A stretch of 46,400 bases of DNA from an uncultured Oscillospiraceae bacterium (GTDB lineage Bacteria > Bacillota > Clostridia > Oscillospirales > Oscillospiraceae): contig CAJTPV010000027.1 of assembly GCA_910578505.1 (NCBI GenBank), forward strand, positions 1 to 46,400, written 5' to 3'. The notes below the pieces were generated by a model that did no database searches, had not been told where the DNA came from, and was given only the letters and a program-made list of their open reading frames with translations. Both the position numbers and the translations under genes were made by a program. Every line of letters begins with the position of its first letter. Within the stretch, counting starts at the first letter, position 1. Shown here one piece after another: positions 1 to 8,348 of the stretch.

Positions 1-16
1 CCCTGCTCCTTTGGAA

Positions 17-60
17 AGCCTCCCCTGAAAGGGGAGGGGGACCGCTTGCGGTGGAAGGGT
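17..60. repeat. Palindromic intergenic repeat (copy 1)
   Basis: Two small dyads lie in tandem: CCTCCCCT (19-26) with AGGGGAGG (30-37), then ACCGC (41-45) with GCGGT (48-52). The architecture, a G/C-rich 'CTCCCC..GGGGAG' hairpin followed by a second short hairpin, recurs at 40664-40710. It resembles the REP/MITE-like elements that are common between genes in Oscillospirales. It sits just upstream of the restriction-modification genes. The family assignment is inference. Confidence 0.5.
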
Positions 61-149
61 CCTCCATGTCCCAGCTAAATTTTATTGGCCGCAAGTATAA
101 CTGAACGGGGAATGCAAGAAACACTTGATTTAGGGGAGTGAGCAAACTG

Positions 150-1016
150 ATGTGTGATATAAAGTATCAGAAAATAGAGGCAGCTTCCATCACACTGGAG
201 CACTCATTGATTATTGAAAGTGACGCAGTGCTTGCACTGCAGAGACTGCCCTCCGCCTCTGTGCAGTGCGTTGTTACATCTCCGCCATACTGGGGGTTGC
301 GGGACTATGGCATTGACGGGCAAATTGGTCTGGAAAACAACCTGCAGCAGTATATCAACAAGTTGGTTTCCGTCTTTGCGGAGGCAAAGAGGATCTTGCG
401 GGATGACGGTGTATTCTGGCTGAATATCGGCGACGGATACACCAGCGGCAACCGCGGCTATCGGGCGCCTGACAAAAAGAATCCGGCCAGGGCCATGAGC
501 GTACGTCCCGACACACCGGAGGGCTTGAAGTCGAAGGACCTGTTGGGAATACCGTGGCGGCTGGCGCTGGCGCTGCAGGCGGACGGGTGGTATCTGCGCA
601 GCGATATTGTCTGGAACAAGCCCAACGCGATGCCGGAGAGCGTGAAGGACAGGCCGACGCGCTCCCATGAATATGTGTTCATGCTCACAAAAAATGAGCG
701 GTATTATTACGATTATCAGGCCATCAAGGAGAACGGGAGAAACAAGCGCACGGTATGGAATATCAACACAGTCCCCTTCAGCAAGGCCCACTTTGCCACT
801 TTCCCGCCATCCCTGATAGAGCCGTGCATTCTTGCATCCACGCGGGAAGACGATTTTATCTTGGATCCCTTTTTCGGCTCCGGGACGGTGGGCGTGGTGT
901 GCCAGGAATTTGGGCGGCGTTTCGTAGGCGTAGAGCTGAATGGGGAATATGTCAGGATCGCGAAGGCCCGGTTAGGGGTCAAGGATCTTCCGGTATTGAA
1001 AGTAGTCGGTGAATGA
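150..1016 (+). CDS. Type II DNA methyltransferase, beta class (m4C or m6A)
   Basis: This is the modification enzyme of a restriction-modification pair; it transfers a methyl group from S-adenosylmethionine to an exocyclic amino group of DNA. The catalytic motif TSPPYWGLRDYG sits near the N-terminus (SPPY at residues 44-47) and the SAM-binding motif DPFFGSG near the C-terminus (239-245). This catalytic-first order defines the beta class of N4-cytosine/N6-adenine methyltransferases. I start at ATG 150, about 11 bases after a GGGGAG ribosome site; a GTG at 138 would overlap that site. The stop is one base before the endonuclease start codon, so the pair is probably co-translated. If the neighbour is XcyI-like, the target would be CCCGGG and the product N4-methylcytosine, but the sequence alone does not prove this. 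Confidence 0.88.
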   Translation: MCDIKYQKIEAASITLEHSLIIESDAVLALQRLPSASVQCVVTSPPYWGLRDYGIDGQIGLENNLQQYINKLVSVFAEAKRILRDDGVFWLNIGDGYTSGNRGYRAPDKKNPARAMSVRPDTPEGLKSKDLLGIPWRLALALQADGWYLRSDIVWNKPNAMPESVKDRPTRSHEYVFMLTKNERYYYDYQAIKENGRNKRTVWNINTVPFSKAHFATFPPSLIEPCILASTREDDFILDPFFGSGTVGVVCQEFGRRFVGVELNGEYVRIAKARLGVKDLPVLKVVGE

Positions 1017-1017
1017 A

Positions 1018-1980
1018 ATGGCGATCGTATTTGATCTACCAAGCACACAGATCGGCTTTGCCGCCGCTCTGCAGGAAATGCGGGATATGTATCTCCAGGA
1101 TGCCCTGTCGGCCGTGGTGGCCTCTATGGAAATCGACAGGATTGATGCCGAGCTGCACGCCTGTGTTGACAACCGTCTGCTGCAGATTCTTGCCGCACAG
1201 GGAATGCGGGGCGAGCAGCTGTTTGCGGTGCCGTGCATTCTGGAAAACGACCCGCGGTTGTTGGGGTATTACCGCCTGCTGCTGGGGTACAGCCAAAAGG
1301 GATTTTATACCGCCGCAACCGGGGCCGGAATGTTCAAGTCGCTGGAGGAGCGCGGGGCTTTGTCCCGCAAGCAGCGCGAGGCGCTTCCCGCGCTGTGCGC
1401 GGCGCTCAACAAGAGCGCGGCCTATATGATGGAGCATCTGGAGCGGCGGATGATCAGCCCGGCATTTTTTGACCAGTTGACGCTGTTGACCCTGGGGCCG
1501 CAGCTTCGTGGGGGCGCGAACGTACAGAAGGGGTCGTCGGCCATATCCAAGGTGTTCGATGTGGTATATCAGATCGTGCGCGCATCTGTCACAGACTCGG
1601 ATTCCCGGCGCATTGTGTTAAAAAACAACTCCGGGCGCACCATATATATACAGTTTGCCGCTGACCCCGATATTGTTATCCGGGAAGAGATGGCGCCGGA
1701 CATCTACCGGAATCTGGTGGCGATTGAGGTCAAGGGCGGGCAGGACTACTCCAATATCCATAATCGGGTGGGAGAGGCGGAAAAGAGCCATCAAAAGGCC
1801 AAAAAGGCCGGATATATCGAGTGCTGGACCGTGGTCAATGTGGACCGGATGGACATGGCAATGGCCCACAGGGAATCTCCCACGACAAACAAATTCTATA
1901 GAATATCCAAACTGCTGGACGGGACAAGCGGCGAGTACCGGGATTTCTCTCTACAAATATTGTCAATTGCGGGCATCTGA
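1018..1980 (+). CDS. Putative Type II restriction endonuclease (XcyI/XmaI-like)
   Basis: This is the likely cleavage partner of the methyltransferase immediately upstream. A PD-(D/E)XK nuclease core is visible: PD at residues 217-218, followed by E237-V-K239 in 'AIEVKGG'. After it comes a basic/amphipathic stretch with 'NRVGEAEKSHQKAKK' and a 'CWTVVNVD' strand. The length (320 residues) and the methyltransferase pairing suit the XcyI/Cfr9I/XmaI family (CCCGGG); that family name is from memory of its features and is tentative. I use ATG 1018 because it follows the methyltransferase stop (1014-1016) by one base; a GTG at 1009 is the alternative. The gene ends 50 bases before der, so the pair looks inserted upstream of a housekeeping operon. 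Confidence 0.7.
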   Translation: MAIVFDLPSTQIGFAAALQEMRDMYLQDALSAVVASMEIDRIDAELHACVDNRLLQILAAQGMRGEQLFAVPCILENDPRLLGYYRLLLGYSQKGFYTAATGAGMFKSLEERGALSRKQREALPALCAALNKSAAYMMEHLERRMISPAFFDQLTLLTLGPQLRGGANVQKGSSAISKVFDVVYQIVRASVTDSDSRRIVLKNNSGRTIYIQFAADPDIVIREEMAPDIYRNLVAIEVKGGQDYSNIHNRVGEAEKSHQKAKKAGYIECWTVVNVDRMDMAMAHRESPTTNKFYRISKLLDGTSGEYRDFSLQILSIAGI

Positions 1981-2030
1981 GCTGTCTGCAAAAACGCGGC
2001 GCATCTGTAACCGCAAGGAAAGGACTCATC

Positions 2031-3359
2031 ATGCCAAAGCCAATCGTAGCCATAGTAGGCCGGCCGAACGTAGGCAAATCGGCCTTATTCAACAAACTGA
2101 TCGGGAAACGGATCTCCATCGTAGAGGACACGCCCGGCGTCACCCGGGACCGCATCTATGGGGAAACGGACTGGAACGGACGGAAATTCACCCTCATCGA
2201 CACCGGCGGCATCGAGCCGCGGACGGACAGCGAAATATTGACGTTCATGCGGGAGCAGGCGGGCATTGCCGTCAGCCACGCGGACGTGATCGTCTTCCTC
2301 ACGGACATCCGCACGGGGCTGACCGCCTCGGACCAGGAGGTGGCGGCCATGCTGCTGCGCAGCGGCAAGCCCATCGTCCTGGCGGTCAACAAGATGGACT
2401 CCGTGGGGGCTGTGGACCCGGATTTCTACGAGTTCTATAACCTGGGCCTGGGGGACCCCATCGCCGTGTCCGCCGTCCACGGCCACGGCACCGGCGACCT
2501 GCTGGACGCCTGCGTGGCCTACTTCCCCCCAGAGGGAGACGACGAAGAGGACGACGGGCGGATTCAGGTGTCCATCATCGGCAAGCCCAACGTGGGCAAG
2601 TCCTCCCTGACCAACAAAATCCTGGGGGAACAGCGGACCATCGTCAGCGACGTGGCCGGGACCACACGGGACGCCATTGACTCATATTTTGAGAACGAGA
2701 CCGGCAAGTACGTGTTTATCGACACCGCCGGCATGCGGAAGAAGTCCAAGGTGGACGAGAGCATCGAGCGCTACAGCGTCCTGCGGGCCCAGATGGCCAT
2801 TGAGCGGGCGGACGTGTGCCTGATCCTCATCGACGCCCAGGAGGGCGTGACGGAGCAGGACACCAAGGTGGCCGGTATGGCCCACGACGCGGGAAAAGCC
2901 TGCATCATTGTGGTCAACAAGTGGGACCTGATTGAGAAGGACGGGAAAACCATGGACCGCATGCGGGAGGACGTGCGCCGGGACCTGAGCTATATGACGT
3001 ACGCGCCCATCCTGTTTATCTCCGCCATGACCGGGCAGCGGGTGGACAGGCTCTTTGAGCTGATTCAGTACGTGAACAATCAGGCCAGCACCCGCATCAC
3101 CACCGGCATGCTCAACAGCGTGCTGGCGGACGCCCAGACCAGGGTGCAGCCGCCCACGGACAAGGGCCGCCGGCTGAAAATCTACTATATGACTCAGGCG
3201 GGCATCAAGCCGCCCCACTTCATCTGCTTCTGCAACGACGCGCGGCTGTTCCACTTCTCCTACCAGCGATATCTGGAAAATCAAATCCGCGGCGTGTTCG
3301 GCCTGGAGGGCACGCCTATCCGCATGACCATTCGCCAGAAGGGCGACAAGGAGGAATAA
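2031..3359 (+). CDS. der: Ribosome biogenesis GTPase Der (EngA)
   Basis: Der is an essential double-GTPase that assists maturation of the 50S ribosomal subunit. Both G domains are complete. The first has GRPNVGKS (residues 10-17), DTGG and NKMD (120-123); the second has GKPNVGKS (184-191), DTAGMRKKS and NKWD. A KH-like C-terminal domain follows, from about residue 350. At 442 residues it matches the family length. The AAGGAAAGG site upstream sets ATG 2031. plsY starts three bases after the stop, and der-plsY-gpsA is a common clostridial gene order. No convincing promoter was seen in the 50 bases between the endonuclease gene and der, so some transcription may enter through the restriction-modification genes. 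Confidence 0.97.
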   Translation: MPKPIVAIVGRPNVGKSALFNKLIGKRISIVEDTPGVTRDRIYGETDWNGRKFTLIDTGGIEPRTDSEILTFMREQAGIAVSHADVIVFLTDIRTGLTASDQEVAAMLLRSGKPIVLAVNKMDSVGAVDPDFYEFYNLGLGDPIAVSAVHGHGTGDLLDACVAYFPPEGDDEEDDGRIQVSIIGKPNVGKSSLTNKILGEQRTIVSDVAGTTRDAIDSYFENETGKYVFIDTAGMRKKSKVDESIERYSVLRAQMAIERADVCLILIDAQEGVTEQDTKVAGMAHDAGKACIIVVNKWDLIEKDGKTMDRMREDVRRDLSYMTYAPILFISAMTGQRVDRLFELIQYVNNQASTRITTGMLNSVLADAQTRVQPPTDKGRRLKIYYMTQAGIKPPHFICFCNDARLFHFSYQRYLENQIRGVFGLEGTPIRMTIRQKGDKEE

Positions 3360-3362
3360 ATC

Positions 3363-4022
3363 ATGGTTATTGAAGGCTCTCTGCCCGTGTCGCCGGAGGT
3401 ATTTGGCGCGCTGCTCTTTGCACTCAGCGCCGTTATCGCCTATTTCTGCGGCTGCTTCAACGGCGCGGTCATCGTCTCCAAATACATCCTGCGGGACGAC
3501 GTGCGCACCCACGGCAGCGGCAACGCGGGGCTGACCAATTTCTACCGCACCTTCGGCGGGCCGCTGACGCTGGCGGTCATTCTCACCGACGTGCTGAAAA
3601 TGATCGCGGCGGTGGAGATCGGCGTGCTGCTGGTGGGCAATATGCCCCCGGTGCTGCTGATGAAATACTGGGCGGGCACCTTCTGCCTGCTGGGGCATAT
3701 GTTCCCCTGCATGTTCGGCTTCAAGGGCGGGAAGGGCATCCTCTCCGGGGGGACGCTGTGCCTGCTGATCGACTGGCGCATCGCGCTGGTGGCCTGGGGC
3801 GGCTTTCTGCTGCTGGCCGTGCTGACGAAGTACGTGTCCCTGGGCTCCTGCTGGGCGGCGTTCAGCTTCCCCATCACCAGCTGGGTGATCTATCAGGATA
3901 TGTATATTTTGATCGTGGCCATCTTCAACAGCGCGCTGGTGCTGTGGATGCACCGGGCCAACATCAAGCGGCTGCTGACGGGGACGGAGAACAAATTCCA
4001 TCTGCACAAGAAACAGGAATAG
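3363..4022 (+). CDS. plsY: Glycerol-3-phosphate acyltransferase PlsY
   Basis: PlsY is an integral membrane enzyme that transfers the acyl group of acyl-phosphate to glycerol 3-phosphate, the first committed step of phospholipid synthesis. The family motifs GSGNAGLTNF (51-60) and GHMFP...FKGGKG (111-125) are present, and several hydrophobic segments are visible. At 219 residues it is slightly longer than the usual ~200, with a basic, probably cytoplasmic tail. It lies between der and gpsA; the next gene makes its substrate, glycerol 3-phosphate. Confidence 0.95.
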   Translation: MVIEGSLPVSPEVFGALLFALSAVIAYFCGCFNGAVIVSKYILRDDVRTHGSGNAGLTNFYRTFGGPLTLAVILTDVLKMIAAVEIGVLLVGNMPPVLLMKYWAGTFCLLGHMFPCMFGFKGGKGILSGGTLCLLIDWRIALVAWGGFLLLAVLTKYVSLGSCWAAFSFPITSWVIYQDMYILIVAIFNSALVLWMHRANIKRLLTGTENKFHLHKKQE

Positions 4023-4037
4023 CTGAGGAGGCGTTTG

Positions 4038-5042
4038 ATGGTGAAAGTAACGGTACTGGGCAGCGGCGGCTGGGGGACGGCCCTGGCCCTGCTGCTGGTG
4101 GACAACGGCAACGCGGTCACCCTCTGGTCCCACCGGGAGGAGGAGGCGGAGCACCTGCGGCAGACAAGAGAAAATTCCCTGCTCAAGGGGGTGGCCCTGC
4201 CGGAGGCGCTGGATATCTCCAGCAGCCTGGACAGCGTGGGGGAGAGCGAGCTGGTGGTGATGGCCACGCCCTCCTTCGCGGTCCGGGAGACCGCCCGGAA
4301 GATCGCGCCCATGCTGGGTTGTGACGCGGTGGTGGTGTCGGTGGCCAAGGGCATCGAGAGGGACACCGCATTGTGCATGAGCCAGGTCATCGAGCAGGAG
4401 CTGGACGGAAAGGGCCGGGTGGCGGTGCTGTCCGGACCCTCCCACGCGGAGGAGGTGGGGCGGCACATCCCCACCGGCTGCGTGGCGGCGTCACGGGACA
4501 TGGAGGCGGCGAAGATCGTGCAGGACGTGTTCATGCGGCCCCGGTTCCGGGTGTACACCAACAGCGACGTGATGGGCGTGGAGCTGGGGGCGGCGCTGAA
4601 GAACGTGCTGGCCCTGTGCTGCGGCGTCAGCGACGGCATGGGCATGGGGGACAACACCAAGGCGCTGCTGATGACCCGGGGTATGACGGAGATGGCCCGG
4701 CTGGGCGTGGCCCTGGGGGGACGGAAGGAGACCTTCGCAGGATTGTCCGGCATGGGGGACCTGATCGTGACCTGCACCTCCATGCACTCCCGGAACCGGC
4801 GCTGCGGCATTCTGATCGGGCAGGGGAAGCCGGTGCAGGCGGCCATTGCGGAGATCGGCGCGGTGGTGGAGGGATATTTTGCCGCCTACAGCGCGTGTCA
4901 GCTGGCAAGGAAAACCGGCGTGGAGATGCCTGTGTGCGAGTCCGCCTACGCGGTGCTCTATGAGGGCAAGCCGGTGGAGCATGTGCTGGAGCAGCTGCTG
5001 AACCGGGATAAAAAGCACGAAGTGGATGAGAGTTGGATCTGA
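4038..5042 (+). CDS. gpsA: Glycerol-3-phosphate dehydrogenase [NAD(P)+]
   Basis: GpsA reduces dihydroxyacetone phosphate to sn-glycerol 3-phosphate, which PlsY upstream acylates. The N-terminal Rossmann fingerprint GSGGWG is at residues 8-13. Later come the conserved 'GAALKNVLALCCG' helix with the catalytic lysine, 'GDNTKALLMTRG' and 'GLSGMGDLIVTC'. The length (334) is typical. I choose ATG 4038, preceded by GAGGAG, over the in-frame TTG three bases earlier. It is the third gene of the der-plsY-gpsA run. Confidence 0.96.
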   Translation: MVKVTVLGSGGWGTALALLLVDNGNAVTLWSHREEEAEHLRQTRENSLLKGVALPEALDISSSLDSVGESELVVMATPSFAVRETARKIAPMLGCDAVVVSVAKGIERDTALCMSQVIEQELDGKGRVAVLSGPSHAEEVGRHIPTGCVAASRDMEAAKIVQDVFMRPRFRVYTNSDVMGVELGAALKNVLALCCGVSDGMGMGDNTKALLMTRGMTEMARLGVALGGRKETFAGLSGMGDLIVTCTSMHSRNRRCGILIGQGKPVQAAIAEIGAVVEGYFAAYSACQLARKTGVEMPVCESAYAVLYEGKPVEHVLEQLLNRDKKHEVDESWI

Positions 5043-5131
5043 GGTCCTGCCGGACGGGCAGCGGGCTGCGCGATGCATCCGGGGAGGACTTCGCAAATAA
5101 TAGCGACTATATTTTGAAGGAGGATAACGAT

Positions 5132-5263
5132 ATGCTGCGGAAAGCAAGAATCATCACCATGATCTGCCTGGCCGGTTCGGTCGTCCTGACCGCCGGACTG
5201 GTGATCGCGAACCTGGTGCTGGCCTGCCTGGATCTGGCTAAGCCAAAGGAGCGCTGGCACTGA
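5132..5263 (+). CDS. Small single-span membrane peptide (43 aa)
   Basis: A strong AAGGAGG (5117-5123) lies eight bases before ATG 5132 and decides this start; the frame remains open further upstream but without a ribosome site. The 43-residue product has a basic N-terminus (MLRKAR), one hydrophobic helix of about 26 residues, and a short charged tail ending KPKERWH. This suggests one membrane span. A good terminator follows. I recognise no family. The strong ribosome site and terminator make expression plausible, as the last gene of the gpsA operon or independently. Confidence 0.6.
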   Translation: MLRKARIITMICLAGSVVLTAGLVIANLVLACLDLAKPKERWH

Positions 5264-5271
5264 GCAGAAAA

Positions 5272-5312
5272 GAGGCCTGGCAGGAGGAGAACTCCCTGTC
5301 AGGCCCCTTTCT
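5272..5312. terminator. Bidirectional intrinsic terminator
   Basis: GGCCTGGCAGG (5274-5284) pairs with CCTGTCAGGCC (5295-5305). CCTTTCT follows on the plus strand and TCTTTTCT on the minus strand. It separates the gpsA-side genes from convergent dsdA. Confidence 0.8.
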
Positions 5313-5354
5313 ATTGGGAATTTGTCAAACCGGTTTTCCACCTCAACGGCTCTC

Positions 5355-6689
5355 TTATCCATCGAGGTAAGTCCCGCGATATTCCTCCCGGATTTCCTCC
5401 GGCACCATACTCCCGCCGGTCGCCCAGGCGATATGCACGGCACGCTCTATTTTCTCCGCCAGACCGTTCTCCGCCAGATAGCGCCGGCCCTCCTCACTGC
5501 CGCACAGACGCACCGGTCCCTGGAAGGCCGCGCAGGCGCTGGGCTCCAGGAAAATCTCCTCCGTCTCCAGCAGGTCCCGGAGATACTCGTACAGCGCGCC
5601 GTCCCGGACGGTGAACTCGCCGCTGAGCATCGTCTCCATCATCCGGCCCACCAGCCCCGACGGACGCCCTACCGCCAGGCCGTCCGCATGGGTCCGGCCT
5701 GTCAGCCCAATGTCCTGGACGGAGATCTGCTCATGCAGTCCGGAGGCCATGCCCACCAGCATGCACGGGGCCTGCACCGGCTCCACAAAAAAGCAGTGGA
5801 CATTCTCCCCATACAGCTGCTTCAGCCCAAAGGTGATGCCGCCAGGCGCGCCGCCGACGCCGCAGGGCAGATACACGAACAGCGGGTGCGCCCCATCCAC
5901 GGCGATATTCAGCCGCTCCAGCTGTACCGACAGCCGTCTGGCCGCCACGGCGTAGCCCAGAAACAGGTCCACCGACTTCTCGTCGTCCACAAAATAGCTG
6001 CGCGGGTCCGCGTCAGACAGACTGCGGCCCTGTTTGACCGCCTCGCTGTAGTCGGCGCCATACTCCATCACCGTCACGCCGCGGCTTCTCAGCAGGTCCT
6101 TTTTCCACTGCCGGGCGTCTGCCGACATATGGACCACCGCATGGAACCCCAGGGCCGCGGCCATGATGCCGATGCTCATCCCCAGGTTGCCTGTGGAGCC
6201 TACCTGGACGGTATAGCTGCCGAAGAAATCCCGGCTGCGGGCGTCCGCCAGCTTGTCATAGCCGTCCCCCGGCATGAGCAGGCCGTGCTCCAGGGCCAGG
6301 TCCTCCGCATGCTTGAGCACCTCATAAATGCCGCCCCTGGCCTTGATAGAGCCGGCAATGGCCAGATGGCTGTCCTGCTTGAGCAGCAGGCGGCCAGGAA
6401 GACCTGCCGCGTATTTTTCATTCAGCCGGGTGTGCATACAGGAGATCTCGGTCAGGGGGGACTCGATCAGGCCGTTCCGGGCTCTGGTCTCCGGAAAGCG
6501 GAGCTGGAGAAAGGGCGCGAAGCGCTGGAGGCGGCTGTCCGCGTCCGCGATGTCCTGGGCGGTAAGGGGGATATCCTTCGGCACTTCCCTGCCGCCTGTA
6601 TATTGGGGGTTCAGCCAGAGTACCTCCGTACCGGCCCGGACCTGGTCCAGCACAGGCGCTCTTTCGGTCAATGTCTCAACGTTCATCAT
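5355..6689 (-). CDS. dsdA: D-serine ammonia-lyase
   Basis: DsdA is a PLP enzyme that converts D-serine to pyruvate and ammonia. The PLP lysine is K116 in AIAGSIKARGG, and the phosphate-binding glycine loop GSTGNLG is at 164-170. The length of about 444 residues matches E. coli DsdA (442). I start at the first of two ATGs in 'MMNVETL', which follows a GGAGAG site; the longer in-frame extension has no ribosome site. It lies downstream of gdhA on the same strand, in a neighbourhood devoted to ammonia release and assimilation. No dedicated DsdC-type regulator or transporter is visible. Confidence 0.93.
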   Translation of the reverse strand: MMNVETLTERAPVLDQVRAGTEVLWLNPQYTGGREVPKDIPLTAQDIADADSRLQRFAPFLQLRFPETRARNGLIESPLTEISCMHTRLNEKYAAGLPGRLLLKQDSHLAIAGSIKARGGIYEVLKHAEDLALEHGLLMPGDGYDKLADARSRDFFGSYTVQVGSTGNLGMSIGIMAAALGFHAVVHMSADARQWKKDLLRSRGVTVMEYGADYSEAVKQGRSLSDADPRSYFVDDEKSVDLFLGYAVAARRLSVQLERLNIAVDGAHPLFVYLPCGVGGAPGGITFGLKQLYGENVHCFFVEPVQAPCMLVGMASGLHEQISVQDIGLTGRTHADGLAVGRPSGLVGRMMETMLSGEFTVRDGALYEYLRDLLETEEIFLEPSACAAFQGPVRLCGSEEGRRYLAENGLAEKIERAVHIAWATGGSMVPEEIREEYRGTYLDG

Positions 6690-6718
6690 GTTTCTCTCCT
6701 TGTCTTTCCTGACAGTCC

Positions 6719-6750
6719 AAGAGCGCCCCAAGATGTCTTGGGACGCTCTT
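6719..6750. terminator. 15-bp stem hairpin between gdhA and dsdA
   Basis: The two arms are AAGAGCG-N-CCCAAGA and TCTTGGG-N-CGCTCTT, around a two-base loop and with one mismatch. Neither strand has a clear U-tract afterwards. It could therefore be a leaky or factor-assisted terminator for gdhA, an RNA-processing hairpin, or an operator. Confidence 0.5.
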
Positions 6751-6770
6751 GCTGATTTGCAGCGGATATC

Positions 6771-8123
6771 TTAGAAAATGCCCTGCTCCATCATCGCTTC
6801 CGCGACCTTCTTGAAGCCGGCGATGTTGGCGCCAGCTACCAGGTTGTAGCCCAGGCCGTACTCCTCGGCGGCCTCCATGGACACGCGGTGGATGTTCTCC
6901 ATCATCTTGTGCAGCTGGGCGTCCACTTCCTCAGCGGTCCACACCAGGCGCTCGCTGTTCTGGCTCATCTCCAGGGCGCTGACGCCCACGCCGCCGGCGT
7001 TGACGGCCTTGGAGGGGGCCACGATCATGCCGGGCTGGCTCATCAGGAACTGCAGCGCGTCATTGGTGGTGGGCATGTTGGCCACTTCGATGTAGTACTT
7101 GATGCCGTTGGCCGCGATCTGCTGGGCGTGCTCCATATGCACGTCGTTCTGCATGGCAGAGGGCATGATGACGTCGGCCTTGACGCCCCAGGGCTTCTCG
7201 CCGGGGTGGAACTCCACGCCGAACTTGTCCGCGTAATCCTTCACCTTGTTGCGGCCGGAGTTGCGCATGGTCACCAGGTAGTCCACCTTCTCCATGGAGG
7301 AGGACACGCCGTCGGGATCGTAGATGTAGCCGTCGGGACCGGACAGGGTCACGACCTTGGCGCCCAGGTGGTGGGCCTTCTTGCAGATGCCCCAGGTCAC
7401 GTTGCCGAAGCCGGCGCAGGCGATGGTCTTGCCCTTGATGTCCTCGCCCTCGTGCTTGAGGACCTCCTGCAGGTAGTACATAGCGCCGTAGCCGGTGGCC
7501 TCGGGACGGGTCAGGCTGCCGCCGAAGGAGAAGCCCTTGCCGGTGAGCACGCCGTTCTCCCACACGCCCTTGAGGCGGCGGTACTGGCCAAAGAGGTAGC
7601 CGATCTCGCGGCCGCCCACGCCCATGTCGCCGGCGGGAACGTCGATGTCAGGCCCGATGTAGCGGTACAGCGCGGTCATGAAGCTCTGGCAGAAGCGCAT
7701 GATCTCCGCGTCAGACTTGCCGGTGGGGTCGAAGTCAGCGCCGCCCTTGCCGCCGCCGATGGGCAGGCCGGTCAGGCTGTTTTTGAAGATCTGCTCAAAG
7801 CCCAGGAACTTGATGATGCCGGGGTAGACGTTGGGCTGGAAGCGCAGGCCGCCCTTGTAGGGACCGATGGCGCCGTTGAACTGGCAACGGTAGCCGATAT
7901 TGGTATGGTAATCGCCCTTATCGTCCATCCAAACCACGCGGAAGGTGAACATCCGCTCCGGCTCCACCATGCGGTTGAGCAGGTCGGCCTTCTCATACTC
8001 CGGGTGCTTGTCCATCACAGGGGAAATAGAAGCGAAAACTTCCTCCACGGTCTGGACGAACTCCGGCTCATTACCGTGTTTCTTCTTGACGTTCTCGATT
8101 ACACTTGCGACATAAGCATTCAT
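6771..8123 (-). CDS. gdhA: Glutamate dehydrogenase (450-residue hexameric type)
   Basis: GdhA catalyses reductive amination of 2-oxoglutarate with ammonia to glutamate, or the reverse. The substrate-binding segment PIGGGKGGADFDPTGKSD (121-138) includes K126, equivalent to the essential lysine of E. coli GdhA. A Rossmann domain with 'CAGFGNVTWG' follows. The start is ATG 8123, nine bases after AAGGAGG (8133-8139 on the complement); the 450-residue length fits the small bacterial family. It has its own promoter at 8191-8219. Coenzyme preference (NADPH or NADH) cannot be read with confidence. Confidence 0.96.
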   Translation of the reverse strand: MNAYVASVIENVKKKHGNEPEFVQTVEEVFASISPVMDKHPEYEKADLLNRMVEPERMFTFRVVWMDDKGDYHTNIGYRCQFNGAIGPYKGGLRFQPNVYPGIIKFLGFEQIFKNSLTGLPIGGGKGGADFDPTGKSDAEIMRFCQSFMTALYRYIGPDIDVPAGDMGVGGREIGYLFGQYRRLKGVWENGVLTGKGFSFGGSLTRPEATGYGAMYYLQEVLKHEGEDIKGKTIACAGFGNVTWGICKKAHHLGAKVVTLSGPDGYIYDPDGVSSSMEKVDYLVTMRNSGRNKVKDYADKFGVEFHPGEKPWGVKADVIMPSAMQNDVHMEHAQQIAANGIKYYIEVANMPTTNDALQFLMSQPGMIVAPSKAVNAGGVGVSALEMSQNSERLVWTAEEVDAQLHKMMENIHRVSMEAAEEYGLGYNLVAGANIAGFKKVAEAMMEQGIF

Positions 8124-8190
8124 TTTTAGTGCCCTCCTTAATTTAGCAAAGCAGGCGGGATATCGGCCCCACCGTCTTCGATCGACCTCC

Positions 8191-8219
8191 ATTCTACCAT
8201 TCTTTCCCTGAAAACTCAA
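8191..8219 (-). promoter_or_regulatory. Promoter of gdhA
   Basis: Read on the minus strand, TTGAGT is followed after exactly 17 bases by TAGAAT. This is a good vegetative sigma-factor promoter about 70 bases upstream of the gdhA start. Confidence 0.7.
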
Positions 8220-8348
8220 TATCTACAATGTGGAAGTTTCTGGCTTTTTTTTGTGCATTTTAGCGGTTGTCCGCCCCTGTCCGCCGCTGTCACTTGGAGT
8301 ATTTGCCGCATATTGTGGGGGAGAGAATACAAAACAGGAGGAGAGGTC

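Noticed and set aside
2682..4466. Long open frame on the minus strand opposite der, plsY and gpsA
   Set aside because: It is antisense to three well-supported genes, has no ribosome site, and its translation is low-complexity (His/Gln/Arg/Pro-rich), as expected of a shadow frame in GC-rich DNA.
8281..8320. Sporulation sigma-factor promoter for the P-loop ATPase gene
   Set aside because: Spacing and hexamers only loosely fit sigma-E/K consensus; not strong enough to list as a feature.
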